Below, piece after piece: positions 21,646 to 31,615 of a DNA stretch of 64,000 bases (its first letter is position 1; every line of letters starts with the position of its first letter). Both the position numbers and the translations under genes were made by a program. This stretch comes from Gnetum montanum (lineage: Eukaryota > Streptophyta > Gnetopsida > Gnetales > Gnetaceae). A model generated the notes under the pieces. The model was not told the origin of the DNA. It made no database searches and worked only from the letters and a program-made list of their open reading frames with translations. The stretch spans positions 8,703-72,702 of the forward strand of contig MNCI01026944.1 in the NCBI GenBank assembly GCA_015680685.1, in the 5' to 3' direction.

Positions 21646-22077
21646 TCAAGGATCTAACCTGGGCATTTCCATGTAAGACCAAGTGAATGCTTTAATGTTT
21701 TCCATGAACACGTCCTCAATGTCTTTGGCTAATTGCGGTTGTAGTAATGTGCTTAATTTTGATATTTTAATTTTCCCATCGAGCATGGTGATGGGGGTTT
21801 CGGTCAACGGATCTTTAGTGATGTTTTCAGCTTCTATGTCAAGGGACTTTATCATACCTTTGTAGTTGTCTATCGTTTGTTGTGTTGAGGCTATGACTGC
21901 ATTGTCCGTTGATGAACTTAAGTAGATGAGGTTTATGTCGATGTCCTTTGTAATTTTTCCATATGGTCCATCAATGATTAATGGTGTGGTTAAATGATGG
22001 CAATCCATCAGGCTTACTCCTGCCAATAAACAGAGAGCAGAATGAGCTAATGGGTATCGTTCCATGTTTTTTGGCAA
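21646..22077 (-). pseudogene. Pre-RT segment of the A pol polyprotein
   Basis: A 143-codon open segment ending IKAFTWSYMEMPRLDP, the junction sequence that leads into gypsy reverse transcriptases (usually FAWSYEDMPGIDP). Its N-terminal part has the counterpart of G 48360-48710. It is separated from the protease (38395) by the antisense-gene region, so a sense transcript would need splicing or another device to join the two halves. Confidence 0.85.
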
Positions 22078-22423
22078 TTTAAATTATGTGTACATGCATG
22101 ATGGTGGTTTATCGTCACACTGGGATGCATGGCAGTTTATGGCCGTACCGGGCCATGGGTGGTAGTTTAATGCCTTACCAGGCCAAATGAGGTTTGTGTG
22201 TGTGGCAGTTTAGGGCCTTACTAGGCCGTAACGGGCTGAAACGTCATTTACGCTAGACTGTTTGACGTAAACACGTGAAATGGGATTCGCAGGGAAACTG
22301 TGATGTACTAATTTTTGTTTTACATTAAATACATAATTTTTTATTATTTTTTTAACAAATTTTAATTAAAATAAGTAAACAAAGGCAACAAGAGGCAAAC
22401 CAGGAGGCGGCGGTGGCAGAGCG
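22078..22423. repeat. Short AGTTTAAGGCC repeats and AT-rich spacer in element A
   Basis: Four or so units such as GCAGTTTATGGCCGTACC and GTAGTTTAATGCCTTACC at 22100-22220, in the same repeat class as 38170-38270. They are followed by a T/A-rich stretch (22310-22380). Together with 38170-38390 they flank the antisense gene on both sides. Confidence 0.7.
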
Positions 22424-22433
22424 CTATATAAAG
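22424..22433 (+). promoter_or_regulatory. TATA box of the antisense gene in element A
   Basis: CTATATAAAG on the plus strand, 267 bp upstream of the first plausible ATG (22700). The intervening leader is rich in AGCGTAAGCATAAG units. No LTR is nearby, so it would be an internal promoter driving transcription against gag-pol. Confidence 0.6.
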
Positions 22434-22699
22434 AGGGGGGGGATCATTTGTCACAGTGCATGTTGAGCGTAAAATCTGAGCGTGAAATTTCCAAGCATAA
22501 GCATAATCCACTAAACCCCGGCATAAGCGTAAGTGTCCAAAGCTCGAGCGTAAGCATAAGCGACTAGACCCTAGCGTAGATGCGGAGTGTAGAGGTTCAG
22601 TGTCGGCATAGAGATTCAGACTCCGACATAGAGGCTCAGCGTAGGCGTAAACAATTTCAACCCTTAGCATCAACTATCGATCCCAGCGTAGAAGACACC

Positions 22700-22833
22700 A
22701 TGATGGGCAAAGGCAAGGAAGTGGAAGGCCAGGGGAGGAAGGGACCTGACTTGACCTTCGCAGAGGACAGCGAGGCCATGTTGCAGTGCTTGACTAGGCC
22801 AAGGGTTTCATCATGGCCTGGATCGTCACACAG
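22700..22833 (+). pseudogene. Antisense gene of element A, exon 1
   Basis: ATGATG at 22700 opens a 134-nt exon ending CACAG before a GT donor at 22834 (consensus AG|GTAGG). It encodes a short basic then acidic leader (MMGKGKEVEGQGRKGPDLTF). Joining to the AG acceptor at 23565 keeps the frame exactly into exon 2, which is the main evidence that the exon is real. The open frame extends upstream to 22580 but through repeat sequence, so I prefer 22700. Confidence 0.6.
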
Positions 22834-23565
22834 GTAGGCTCTGATCCTGCTTCTATTAGTTATTTTTTCTTGTGCATGTTTCATAGCGTAGACAGTCTCG
22901 TAGAGGGCTTCGGCGTATACGCTGAGTGTAGAGAGTTAGCGTAGAGTGTTTCGACGTATACGCCGAGCGTAAGTTCATAGTGTAAAGTCTCGATAGCGTA
23001 GATCGTCATAGCATAATCTGTTTTATCAATGCACAGTGTAAACACTTTTTCTTGCATGAAGCGTAGACAATTTTACTAGTGTAAATGCTGAGGGCTGTTT
23101 CGGCGTATACGTTGAGGGTTTCTACAGTGTATATGCTGAGCGTGATTAGTTAATTCTTTTCAAGTGTGGTACAACGTAGACCTGTTTTCATGCAAACTAT
23201 TTTTGGCGTAAACTTACTTGCACAGGATTCAGCGTAAACTGTTTGTTCAGTGTCTAGCATAGACTATTCACGCTGAAGGCTCCTATGGCATATACGCTGA
23301 GAGTTTCTACCGTGTATATGCTAAGAGTAAACGGTCTGGTCAATAGCGTAAATAGTTCGTTGTCAGCGTATACGCGGGGTTAGGTAGTGTATACGCCTAG
23401 CGTAAATAGTTTTTGACAGCATATACGCTGGGTTAAGCAGCGTATACGCTGAGCGTAGACAGTTACCAATTTTTTTTCTAAGTGTCGGTCTACGATGCGA
23501 ACTTTGGTTTTTTGTGTCGTTTTGATGCATGGATGATTTTACGGTAGTATTTTGGTTGCTTGCAG
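22834..23565 (+). repeat. Intron 1 of the antisense gene, filled with GCGTATACGC repeats
   Basis: GT-AG intron of 732 nt. From about 22880 to 23470 it contains many GCGTATACGC palindromes and AGCGTA half-sites, the same motif as the U3 of the A LTR and the A leader. It ends in TTGGTTGCTTGCAG. Confidence 0.7.
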
Positions 23566-24014
23566 GGACACTAAGCCTTTTCTCCTCGTTGTTGAGCTTG
23601 TTGGGGTGCTAACATGGTTTGGCCCCATCAAGGCTGATGAGCCTACCCCGGATCTAACTATTGATAACAATGGGGTCTGGTTCAGAGCAGGTGTGTGTGA
23701 ATTCCTGGCCTTCATGTTGGAGAATTTTGAAGTGGTTATCTGGTCGCACCTAAGTGAACTGGTGGCACAGAGCATGCTTGAGGCAATGTTGCCAGGAGCC
23801 GTGGAGGGTACCGCAGTCTTCATGGAAGACATTGATGAGGGGCCACTTGTGATCAAGGGTGGTCCCTCTGGTGGGCCAAAATCCACTCACCCGTTAACGC
23901 GTGTGTGGGCCCAATTGCCGTGAGGGCGCGATTATCTGAACAACACTCTATTTTTAGCTACGCGCATGCACACATTATTCTAGAAACCCTTGGTACCGTG
24001 TACCAGTTGGATAG
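23566..24014 (+). pseudogene. Antisense gene exon 2: FCP1/NIF-like HAD phosphatase domain (degenerate)
   Basis: The exon encodes KPFLLVVELVGVLTWFGP, then GVWFRAGVCEFLAFMLENFE and VVIWSHLSELVAQSMLEAML, then LTRVW and NTLFLATRMHTLF. This follows the plant FCP1/NLI-interacting-factor pattern LDLNGVL, RPGxxEFLxFxxExFEVGIWSS, LxxVW and NTLLxDDSPxKALLNP. Canonical members are nuclear or cytoplasmic Ser/Thr phosphatases acting on RNA polymerase II CTD and related targets. Here the nucleophilic Asp is Glu (VELVG) and the DDSP motif is lost, so catalysis is unlikely. Two stops (TGA 23921-23923, likely from CGA; TAG near 23981) mark decay. The exon ends ATAG before GT at 24015. Identification is by motif reading only. 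Confidence 0.7.
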
Positions 24015-24089
24015 GTAGGATCGTTTAAGCTTGTTGTTTCTTTCTGTCATTTGGCATTTGCTTCTGTTTTAACATCTATTCGTTTGTAG

Positions 24090-24361
24090 GCCTAAGCTTA
24101 ACCTAGACGGAACATGCGTTGAGGATGATAGGCTTGCTCTAGCTCATACCACTCTAGAAGCCTTTATGGCGGGTCCCACCCTTCGTGGAGCTGTATTAGC
24201 TTAAACCAAGGGTGAGATTGTACATTTTCACAAAAGATTCTCTAGAGCGTTTGCTCAATGCATAGCTTGTGGATGGTTACATGGAGATTGGTTGCCTAAG
24301 GGATCAATTTTTCCTTGTGACTTTGACTTAAGCAGCACATCCAAGTCCACAACTTACAGTA
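24090..24361 (+). pseudogene. Antisense gene of element A, exon 3
   Basis: It starts after TTTGTAG. In one frame it reads PKLNLDGTCVEDDRLALAHT, then a TAA (probably CAA) and KRFSRAFAQCIACGWLHGDW. G has a recognisable counterpart at 45964 downward (LELTHTTLDVF versus LALAHTTLEAF). Its frame is off by one from exon 2, and exon 2 is one base longer in A than in G, so a single-base insertion in exon 2 may explain this. The 3' boundary is uncertain. The domain is not recognised. Confidence 0.5.
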
Positions 24362-24444
24362 AATGACAATACTTCCTAGATGTGCTAACGTGTTTGCTCA
24401 ACTGTTGGGAATTATACTGATGTGATTTCGAATTGTATTTGCAG

Positions 24445-25480
24445 TTGATGTACCTCCTGGTGAGGACCCTGTTACAACGGGACGGATTGAGACTACTCTA
24501 TCAATGAAGTTTGGGGAGGTCAGTAAGGCCCAAAAGTGGTTACATACCCATGCCCTGCCATCCTTCGCTCATTGTTTAGACAACGCTAGCCTCATGGAGC
24601 TCTTCATGACCCCGAGCCCTGATGTATCAATAGCAGAAATGATGGGGATCGTGGACTCCTTCAATGAGTCTGTCTCCTACTACAGCACTCGGATTAAGGG
24701 TTGTAAGACAGTTTTCCATCTGTCACCTGAATTATTTTCAAACTTATTTGGTGTACCGGAAGATGATATAAGTGTAGTTTTAGACAGGGCTCATAAAGAT
24801 CTCCAAATGGATCATGAATTGGAGGACTGGTTGGGTGTGGCCAAGGGTGCCAACGGATTCCCTATGCAGGGGAAATCAAATCTTGTGGAGGTGAATGAAC
24901 TATATTCCCTATTTAAGGCACGGGTATTCCCTAAATCCCTTTCTCAGGTGTGGAGTCTTGGGGTCGAAGCTGTATGCATCATGCAAACTGTCCTAGAAAC
25001 CGGAATGCACTATAATTAGACCCAATTTTTGCTGTCGGGCCTGGATAAGGAGATAGTGCGATTGTGCTTGAATGTCGAGGCACAGTCCCACTTCACCTTT
25101 GCCTTATTTGTCGGTTACCTTCATCGCTTAGCCGAGTTTCTAGTAGTTTGCGCAGACAACAAGTATGTTCTACGGGATCGGGGTGAACTATCTCGCCCGT
25201 GAATCAGTCACTTATTTGAAACAACCAAGTCCCAGGATGCACCCGAGGGAATTGATGAATCCGTGTCTATTACAACAGGGGGGTCATCTAGTACGTCAAT
25301 CTACACATGCGACAGTTTGGGATTGGAGCCAGATGACGTACCCTATACTGCAAAAAGAGCGGAACGAGTCATCAAAGAGACCGTTGGCCAGGCCAGATCG
25401 AAGCTGAAAAAGCATGAACACTCAACCAAGGAAGCCTCGAATGTCAACAAGCCACGAGTGAAGCACATATGATTCAAGTG
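24445..25480 (+). pseudogene. Antisense gene of element A, exon 4: unrecognised globular domain
   Basis: Acceptor TATTTGCAG at 24436-24444. One frame runs about 340 codons with nonsense TAG at 25017 and TGA near 25200, both at likely former CAG/CGA. It contains MKFGEVSKAQKWLHTHALPS, VFHLSPELFSNLFGVPEDDI and a basic C-terminal part (ERVIKETVGQARSKLKKHEH). G has a clear counterpart (MKYRDVKGAQQWLCHRVPDS, LSEASFANLFGIP). The phrase FxLSPExFxNLFGxPE recalls plant mobile-domain proteins, but I cannot confirm that. The end is uncertain because no clean donor is visible near 25480. Confidence 0.6.
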
Positions 25481-25563
25481 GACTTAGTACACTTATTGCT
25501 TTATTGTTTTCATTTTGTTCATAATTTTTACTTTGATCGTTTACATGCCACTGATACCTTCAG

Positions 25564-25809
25564 ACTTGACTCGAGAAGTGAGGAAGCAGGCATTAGAGAC
25601 TATTACTAAAGAGGAGGAAACCAACACAGAGCGAAACATTGAGGAGGAAAATGTGGAGAAAGATCAGGGAAGAGGAATGAAAGAGTTGAAGGGAGACACC
25701 ACAAAAACTGAGGCATTGGATGACCAAGGTGGTGTTGATCAAATGTTCAACAGTTTTCTTAAGGGAAAGTTGGACTTAGGTGATCCCCTAGAAGGTGACA
25801 AGGAGCACG
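25564..25809 (+). pseudogene. Antisense gene of element A, exon 5
   Basis: Bounded by AG (25563) and GT (25810). It encodes a highly charged, Glu/Lys-rich segment (EEETNTERNIEEENVEKDQG) followed by GGVDQMFNSFLKGKLDLGDP. The charged part is likely a flexible or coiled-coil linker. The second motif has a counterpart in G (15724 upward). Both splice sites fit consensus and the frame passes into exon 6 without a stop. Confidence 0.6.
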
Positions 25810-25896
25810 GTATGTTTTCTTTTTTATTTTATTTTATATTACCTCGTTAGTTGTCATTTCGATGGTATTTTATTTTCGTGCTTTCATTTATTCCAG

Positions 25897-26020
25897 ACGA
25901 AGGCAGTGAAACCAGGACAGTGCAGTTGGACATACCTATGAAAACGGTTCCCCCTGAAAGGATCGCAGAGGTTAGTTCATCCCGCACCTATGGGCCATTT
26001 ACTTGGATAGAAATGCCAAG
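25897..26020 (+). pseudogene. Antisense gene of element A, exon 6, left part (split by element B)
   Basis: The acceptor is TTCCAG (to 25896). The frame reads DIPMKTVPPERIAEVSSSRT and YGPFTWIEMP and is cut at CCAAG, the 5-bp target site of B. It resumes at 36737. Counting one copy of CCAAG leaves the phase intact across the insertion. Confidence 0.65.
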
Positions 26021-28272
26021 TGTACTAACCTAAATCGTTAGTGTAAGGTTGGAAAGGAAACAAACACCGAGAGATTTTTGGGAAGCCATAGCTGACCCTA
26101 CCTTCGCTCGAGGGCAAGCTGGAAAAGTAAATGAAGGTAGAGTGCCTTGGATGGTTCCCACACAAATCAACCAAGGACTTCCCTGAGCATAAGCTATGGC
26201 TAGCGCTGGGGTTATCGTAAACAGGATGTAAACAGAATATAAAAAATGATACGAAATGTAAATAAAGCGTACAAAATTATGAATAAAGCATAAACAAAGT
26301 TATATTTGTAAAGCATAAAAAAAACTTAAACAATGTAAATGGGAGGCAATAATGAAACTATATTATATTGTTTTAAAAAAATGTGCACTGGTCAAAGCGT
26401 AGTTGCACAAGTGTGAATGGCAAGTCAAATGTCTAGCCTCGGAAAGATATGACACGATGATGCAATGATGTGAGAAGAAATTGGATGCCAACAGTCAGGT
26501 GTGCTGAGCACCCAAGGATTGCAGATTCTGTCCTTTTCAGAATTGCCAATCTCTCTCATTTGCCCCCCCTGATTTATGTGAATTAACAGGGTATTTATAG
26601 GGTTGGCCCAGGCTCCGGCACAGAATTTTGGAATGGAATCAACGGTTGAGAGATGAGAGGAAAGTGGATCTGGTAACATGTGTCCAATGGACAGTTGTGC
26701 TTGGGTTGGATTCATGCTGGCGAGAGTTGGATATGTGTCGGACAATTGTGCATGAGTTGGATGTGTGTTGGCAGACTACATCCTTGACTAGGTACATTGT
26801 TTTTTACAATTTATGGGTTATTCAAGCCCATGAAAGTACATTTAATTTAAACATAAAGGCCTAACATGCCCACACATGTCGATTTACAATGAAATGTATA
26901 AGAGAAATTTGACCCTCGTTTTCGTGAAACTTCTTTGTTCCTAAGTCTTTCTGAAATTTTCTGGAATGTTTTGAAAGTTGCTGATGCTGATAATTCTCTG
27001 CCATTTTCTGAAACTTTTCTGAAATTTTCTAAAACTTTGATGAATAGTGTTCATGCAATGAATAGTGTTTTACACAGTGAATAGTGTTTGACGCAGTGAA
27101 TAGTATTCATGCAATGAATAGTATTTTATGCAGTGAATAGTGTTCAAGTGATGAATAGTGTTTAACGTAGTGAATAGTGTTTGATGCAGTGAATAGTATT
27201 TTACGCTAATGAATAGTGATTATGCATCCTTACGCTCTGTAGCGTAAGAAAATGTAGCCGAAGTGTAATCAATCAAAAACACCTCTTTTAAGGCTCGAAT
27301 TTTGATTTTCCAGAAGTTGCTGATGCTAAGGATCTTCTGCCATTTTCTGAAACTTTTCTGGAATTTTCTGAAACTTTGATGAATAATGTTTGTGTAGTGA
27401 ATAGTGTTTTACGCAGTGAATAGTATTCACGCAATGAATAGTGTTTTATGCAATGAATAGTATTTGACGCAGTTAATAGTGTTTTACGCTGATGAATAGT
27501 GATTACGCATCCTTATGCTCTGCAGCGTAAGAAAATGTAGCCACAGCGTAATCAACCGAAAACACCTCTTTTAAGGCCCAAATTTTGATTTTCCAGAAGT
27601 TGCTGATGTTGAGGATCTTCTGCCATTTTCTGAAACTTTTCTGGAATTTTCTGAAACTTTGATGAATAATGTTTGTGTAGTGAATAGTGTTTTACGCAGT
27701 GAATAGTATTCACGCAATGAATAGTGTTTTATGCAATGAATAGTATTTGACGCAGTGAATAGTGTTTTACGCAGTGAATAGTATTCACGCGATGAATAGT
27801 GTTTTATGCAATGAATAGTATTTGACGCAGTGAATAGTGTTTTACGCTGATGAATAGTGATTACACATCCTTACGCTCTGTAGCATAAGAAAATGTAGCT
27901 GCAGCGTAATCAACCGAAAACACCTCATTTAAGGCCTAAATTTTGATTTTTTGAAGGCTGGAAGCTACTGGGGACCTTAGCAAAGGTCACAGGGGTCGTT
28001 GTGCTTGATTTCGGCCTGTTTGACTTAATTTTGGGGCCCCAAAAGTTGGTGATGCTGATCCTTACGTTTTGCAGCGTAAGCATAGTGCAAGGACATTGTA
28101 CTTAGCAAAAAATTGCACTTTTTGACCTTGAAATAGATGATTCTTGATACCGAGACTTGCCGTCGAGATTTGTGGGCCCCAAGGGGGGACCTTGCTTGCT
28201 CCATGATGGGCTACTTGAAGCAGAGGCTCTAAAGTTGTCTAGAAGTGTTGCTAAAATTTTTGTGGTGTTTTA
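26021..28272 (-). repeat. 3' LTR of element B (2252 bp)
   Basis: The plus strand begins TGTACTAACC and ends GTGGTGTTTTA, where the last CA has become TA. TATA box at 26592-26599 (minus). The U3 holds many ~19-bp units (TGAATAGTGTTTTACGC). These lie inside three ~300-bp blocks, each containing CTGCCATTTTCTGAAACTTT (near 27000, 27335 and 27620) and, in most cases, ending with a TTACGC...GCGTAA pair. Confidence 0.93.
26592..26599 (-). promoter_or_regulatory. TATA box in 3' LTR of element B
   Basis: TATAAATA on the minus strand (plus strand GGTATTTATAGG). The same box is at 35210-35217 in the 5' LTR, where it would drive gag-protease transcription. Confidence 0.65.
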
Positions 28273-28326
28273 GTGGCCCCTCTTTGTTGACGCTTGGAGG
28301 AATCCACCCGAGACACGTCGACAAAG
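28273..28326 (-). other. Polypurine tract and inverted repeat of element B
   Basis: The minus strand reads AACAAAGAGGGGCCAC before the LTR. CTTTGTTGACG (28282-28292) pairs with CGTCGACAAAG (28316-28326), with the stem position and loop as in A. Confidence 0.75.
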
Positions 28327-29400
28327 AAGTGCAAAACACTATGAACAACAAAGCATCAAACATTAACCATTAGCCTTTGGCTGGATATTATCGCACCATT
28401 TTTAAAAGTACATGGGATTGAGGGAATGTGGTTCAAGATGCAAGGGAATCAGTTGTAACAAGGGAAGCGAGGAGGTTAAGGGCAATGATTGCTGCTAGGA
28501 TTTGTGGGAGAGGAATGCTCTCTTGTGCGCAAGTTATGTCATTGGTCCTTATCAACAACCAAGTTTTTAGCAGACTCAAAACCAAGACATAGGAGGTGTG
28601 TTCTTTGGAAAAATGGGACTTTTATAGAGTATTTGCGGGGCCCATTGTAAACAGCCAAAGCCACGCAATGATGTGCAACATGGTCTCTTTGAGACACAAG
28701 TGTAACTATTTTTGAAGATAATTGTCTTCTCACCTAGGGCTTGTATGAGAATGGCCAATAGTCTTTTGCTTATGATGTCAACGGGGTCTTGAAGACCTTT
28801 TCTGTGCATTTTGCTCTTTGACCTTTTTTTTGTTCTTTTTTTTGTCTTTATTTGTTTTTTTTTTGTCTTTTTGAAAGAGCTTTCTTTTTTTTGTGCCATG
28901 CTCATATTTAAGCACTTGCATTTTGCATCATGTACTATGTATTATGTTTTCTGTCTCAACTACTTAGAGAGCTACAGTATGCAACAGTGTATCAAGAGCT
29001 TTGAGATGAGTGGAACATATCAAGGGGGATGTAATTGAATAGGCTAAGGGAAGCATGATGGGGAATAAGGAATGTATTAGGAGTTGGGAATGTACTTATG
29101 AATGGATTGATTAACCCAGTCGCATGCATCAGGAAAAATGTGATACCTTGTTATCATGATGAAGTGCATCTATGCACGAATGCCTCAGAAGTGTCATCTT
29201 GCAAACACAACTCTAAGAAGACAAGAAAAGCACAAATGAAACTGTTAGCTAAACAATTTAAACAAGGAGATGGAGTCACCACGTGCAGCTTTCAAAGCAA
29301 ACAGAACCATGAACATCATCAGTTTCATTAGGCCCCATGAGATGAATCATGCAACAAGTCTTTGTGGAATAGGAATAGCCAACTGCAACAACAGATCTTT
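28327..29400 (-). other. 3' internal tail of element B
   Basis: Non-coding tract with a T-rich run at 28815-28890 (A-rich in the element's sense), matching the D tail (6941-8045) in inverse orientation. Short open frames such as 28539-28905 mirror frames in D but look like products of low complexity, not genes. Confidence 0.6.
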
Positions 29401-30490
29401 TCCAACTTTTCCTGGTCATCAATGATGTCGCTAGTTTATAGTCTTAGCAGAACTGTTGTGGATTACTTTCACGTCACAACCCCTTGGACGGTGCCAGTTT
29501 AGTGTCGTAGCGGACGATGCATTGCTAGTTTATAGTCATGGCGGACTATGAAGAGGCAAACTAGTTTATAGTCTTAGTGGACTCTGGATGCTAGCTTCAT
29601 GTCATGGTGGACGGATGTAGCAATTTAGTGTCATACCAGATAGAACTCTGTGGTATCAGTTTTAAGTCATGATGCCAGGACTATTCTGTGGTATTAGTTT
29701 TAAGTCATGATCCAGGACTATTCTGTGGTATTAGTTTTAAGTCATGATCCAGGACTGTTCTATGGTATCAGTTTTAAGTCATGATCCAGGACTGTTCTAT
29801 GGTATCAGTTTTAAGTCATGATCCAGGACTTTTCTGTGGTATCAATTTTAAGTCATGATCCAAGACTATTCTGTGCTAGTTTATAGTCATAACTGACTAA
29901 TGCTTACCTTGCTTGTGTAAAGTGTGATGCTACATGCATGGTCATGTTGTGTATTTGCAAGATCCTGTAAAAAAAATCAACTAGAATGAAAACAACGTCA
30001 AGCGATACCATGTTGTACATAGATTTGGAATGTATGAATGAAAGGAAAGCAATGCAAAAAAAGTGATAGTTTTAGGCCATTCCGAGCTATAAGCTAGTTT
30101 AAGGCCTTTTCGGGCCATGTATTTTTGTAGTTTTATGTTTTTTTTTGTTTTTCTTTGTTTTCTAGAGTATATGTCTGCAACTAAATGTAACATAAATTTC
30201 TAAAGTGTAAAGCAAGATGTAAGGTAACTACTTGGAAAAGAAAGCAATGACCATGTAAGAATCTAAATTGTAAGTTGTAACTTGTAAGCGAAAATTCAAT
30301 GTAAGATGACGGGTGTTTGTAAATCTGTAATTTGTTGGCTCTAGTTTAAAGCCATTTTGGGCTTGGTACATCAGTTTAAAATCTTGATGGACTATTGCAT
30401 CTGTTGTTAAAGAAAGGATTACCAGTTTTATGCCATGGTGGTCCAAAGGTAGTAATGTTTTCAAGAATTTTTAAATGGAACCAGCCATTT
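29401..30490 (-). repeat. AGTTTTAAGTCATGAT and related repeats of element B
   Basis: 29420-29900: about 12 units of TATCAGTTTTAAGTCATGAT with variants. 29920-30490: sparse AGTTTAAGGCC-type units in AT-rich sequence (near 30070, 30105, 30345 and 30425). The sense strand carries the CATGACTTAAAACT core seen in D. Confidence 0.8.
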
Positions 30491-30499
30491 CCGACCATG

Positions 30500-31615
30500 G
30501 CTAGTCTAATGTCATTGAGGATAGTTCGTAGTTTAACGTCATTTTGGACAGTTCGTAGTTTAACATCATTTCAAACAGTTTGTAGTTTAACGTCATTTCA
30601 GACAATTCGTAGTTTAATGTCATTTCAGACAGTTCGTAGTTTAACATCATTTCGGATAGTTCGTAGTTTAACGTCATTTTGGACAGTTCGTAGTTTAACA
30701 TCATTTCAAACAGTTTGTAGTTTAACGTCATTTCAGACAATTCGTAGTTTAATGTCATTTCAGACAGTTCGTAGTTTAACATCATTTCGGATAGTTCGTA
30801 GTTTAACGTCATTTTGGACAGTTCGTAGTTTAACATCATTTCGAACAGTTCGTAGTTTAACGTCATTTTGGATAGTTCGTAGTTTAACGTCATTTCAGAC
30901 AGTTCGTAGTTTAACGTCATTTCGGACAGTTCGTACTTTAACGTCATTTCAGACAGTTCGTAGTTTAACGTCATTTCAGGTAGTTTAACATCATTTCGGA
31001 CAATTCGTAGTTTAACTTCATTTCAGACAGTTTGTAGTTTAACGTCATTTCAGACATTTCGTAGTTTAACGTTATTTTAGACATTTCGTAGTTTAACGTC
31101 ATTTCGGATAGTTCGTAGTTTAACGTCATTTCAGGTCGTTTAACATCATTTCGGACAATTCGTAGTTTAACATCATTGCAGACAATTCGTAGTTTAATGT
31201 CATTTCAGACAGTTTGTAGTTTAACGTCATTTCAGACATTTCGTAGTTTAACGTTATTTTAGACATTTCGTAGTTTAACGTCATTTCGGATAGTTCGTAG
31301 TTTAACGTCATTACAGACAGTTCGTAGTTTAACGTCATTTCCGGTAGTTTAACATCATTTCGGACAATTCGTAGCTTAACTTCATTTCAGACAGTTTGTA
31401 GTTTAACGTCATTTCAGACATTTCGTAGTTTAACGTCATTTCGGATAGTTCGTAGTTTAACGTCATTTCGGACAGTTCGTAGTTTAATGTCATTTCGGAC
31501 AATTCGTAGTTTAACATCATTGCAGACAATTCGTAGTTTAATGTCATTTCAGACAGTTTGTAGTTTAACGTCATTTCAGACAGTTCGTAGTTTAACGTCA
31601 TTTTGGATAGAGGTT
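30500..31615 (-). repeat. 27-bp minisatellite of element B with higher-order structure
   Basis: About 41 units of the 27-bp repeat seen in D. At least one higher-order period of 135 bp (five units) is visible: the block starting ATTTTGGACAGTTCG at 30541 recurs at 30676. Shortened units (near 30978, 31131 and 31343) break the frame. The minus strand reads MTLNYELSE repeats, and the upper end is in frame with the protease. Confidence 0.9.

Noticed and set aside
30395-30988. Plus-strand ORF with SLTSFQTVR repeats as a repetitive host protein
   Set aside because: It is the reverse complement of the 27-bp minisatellite, which is the coding sense in B and D.
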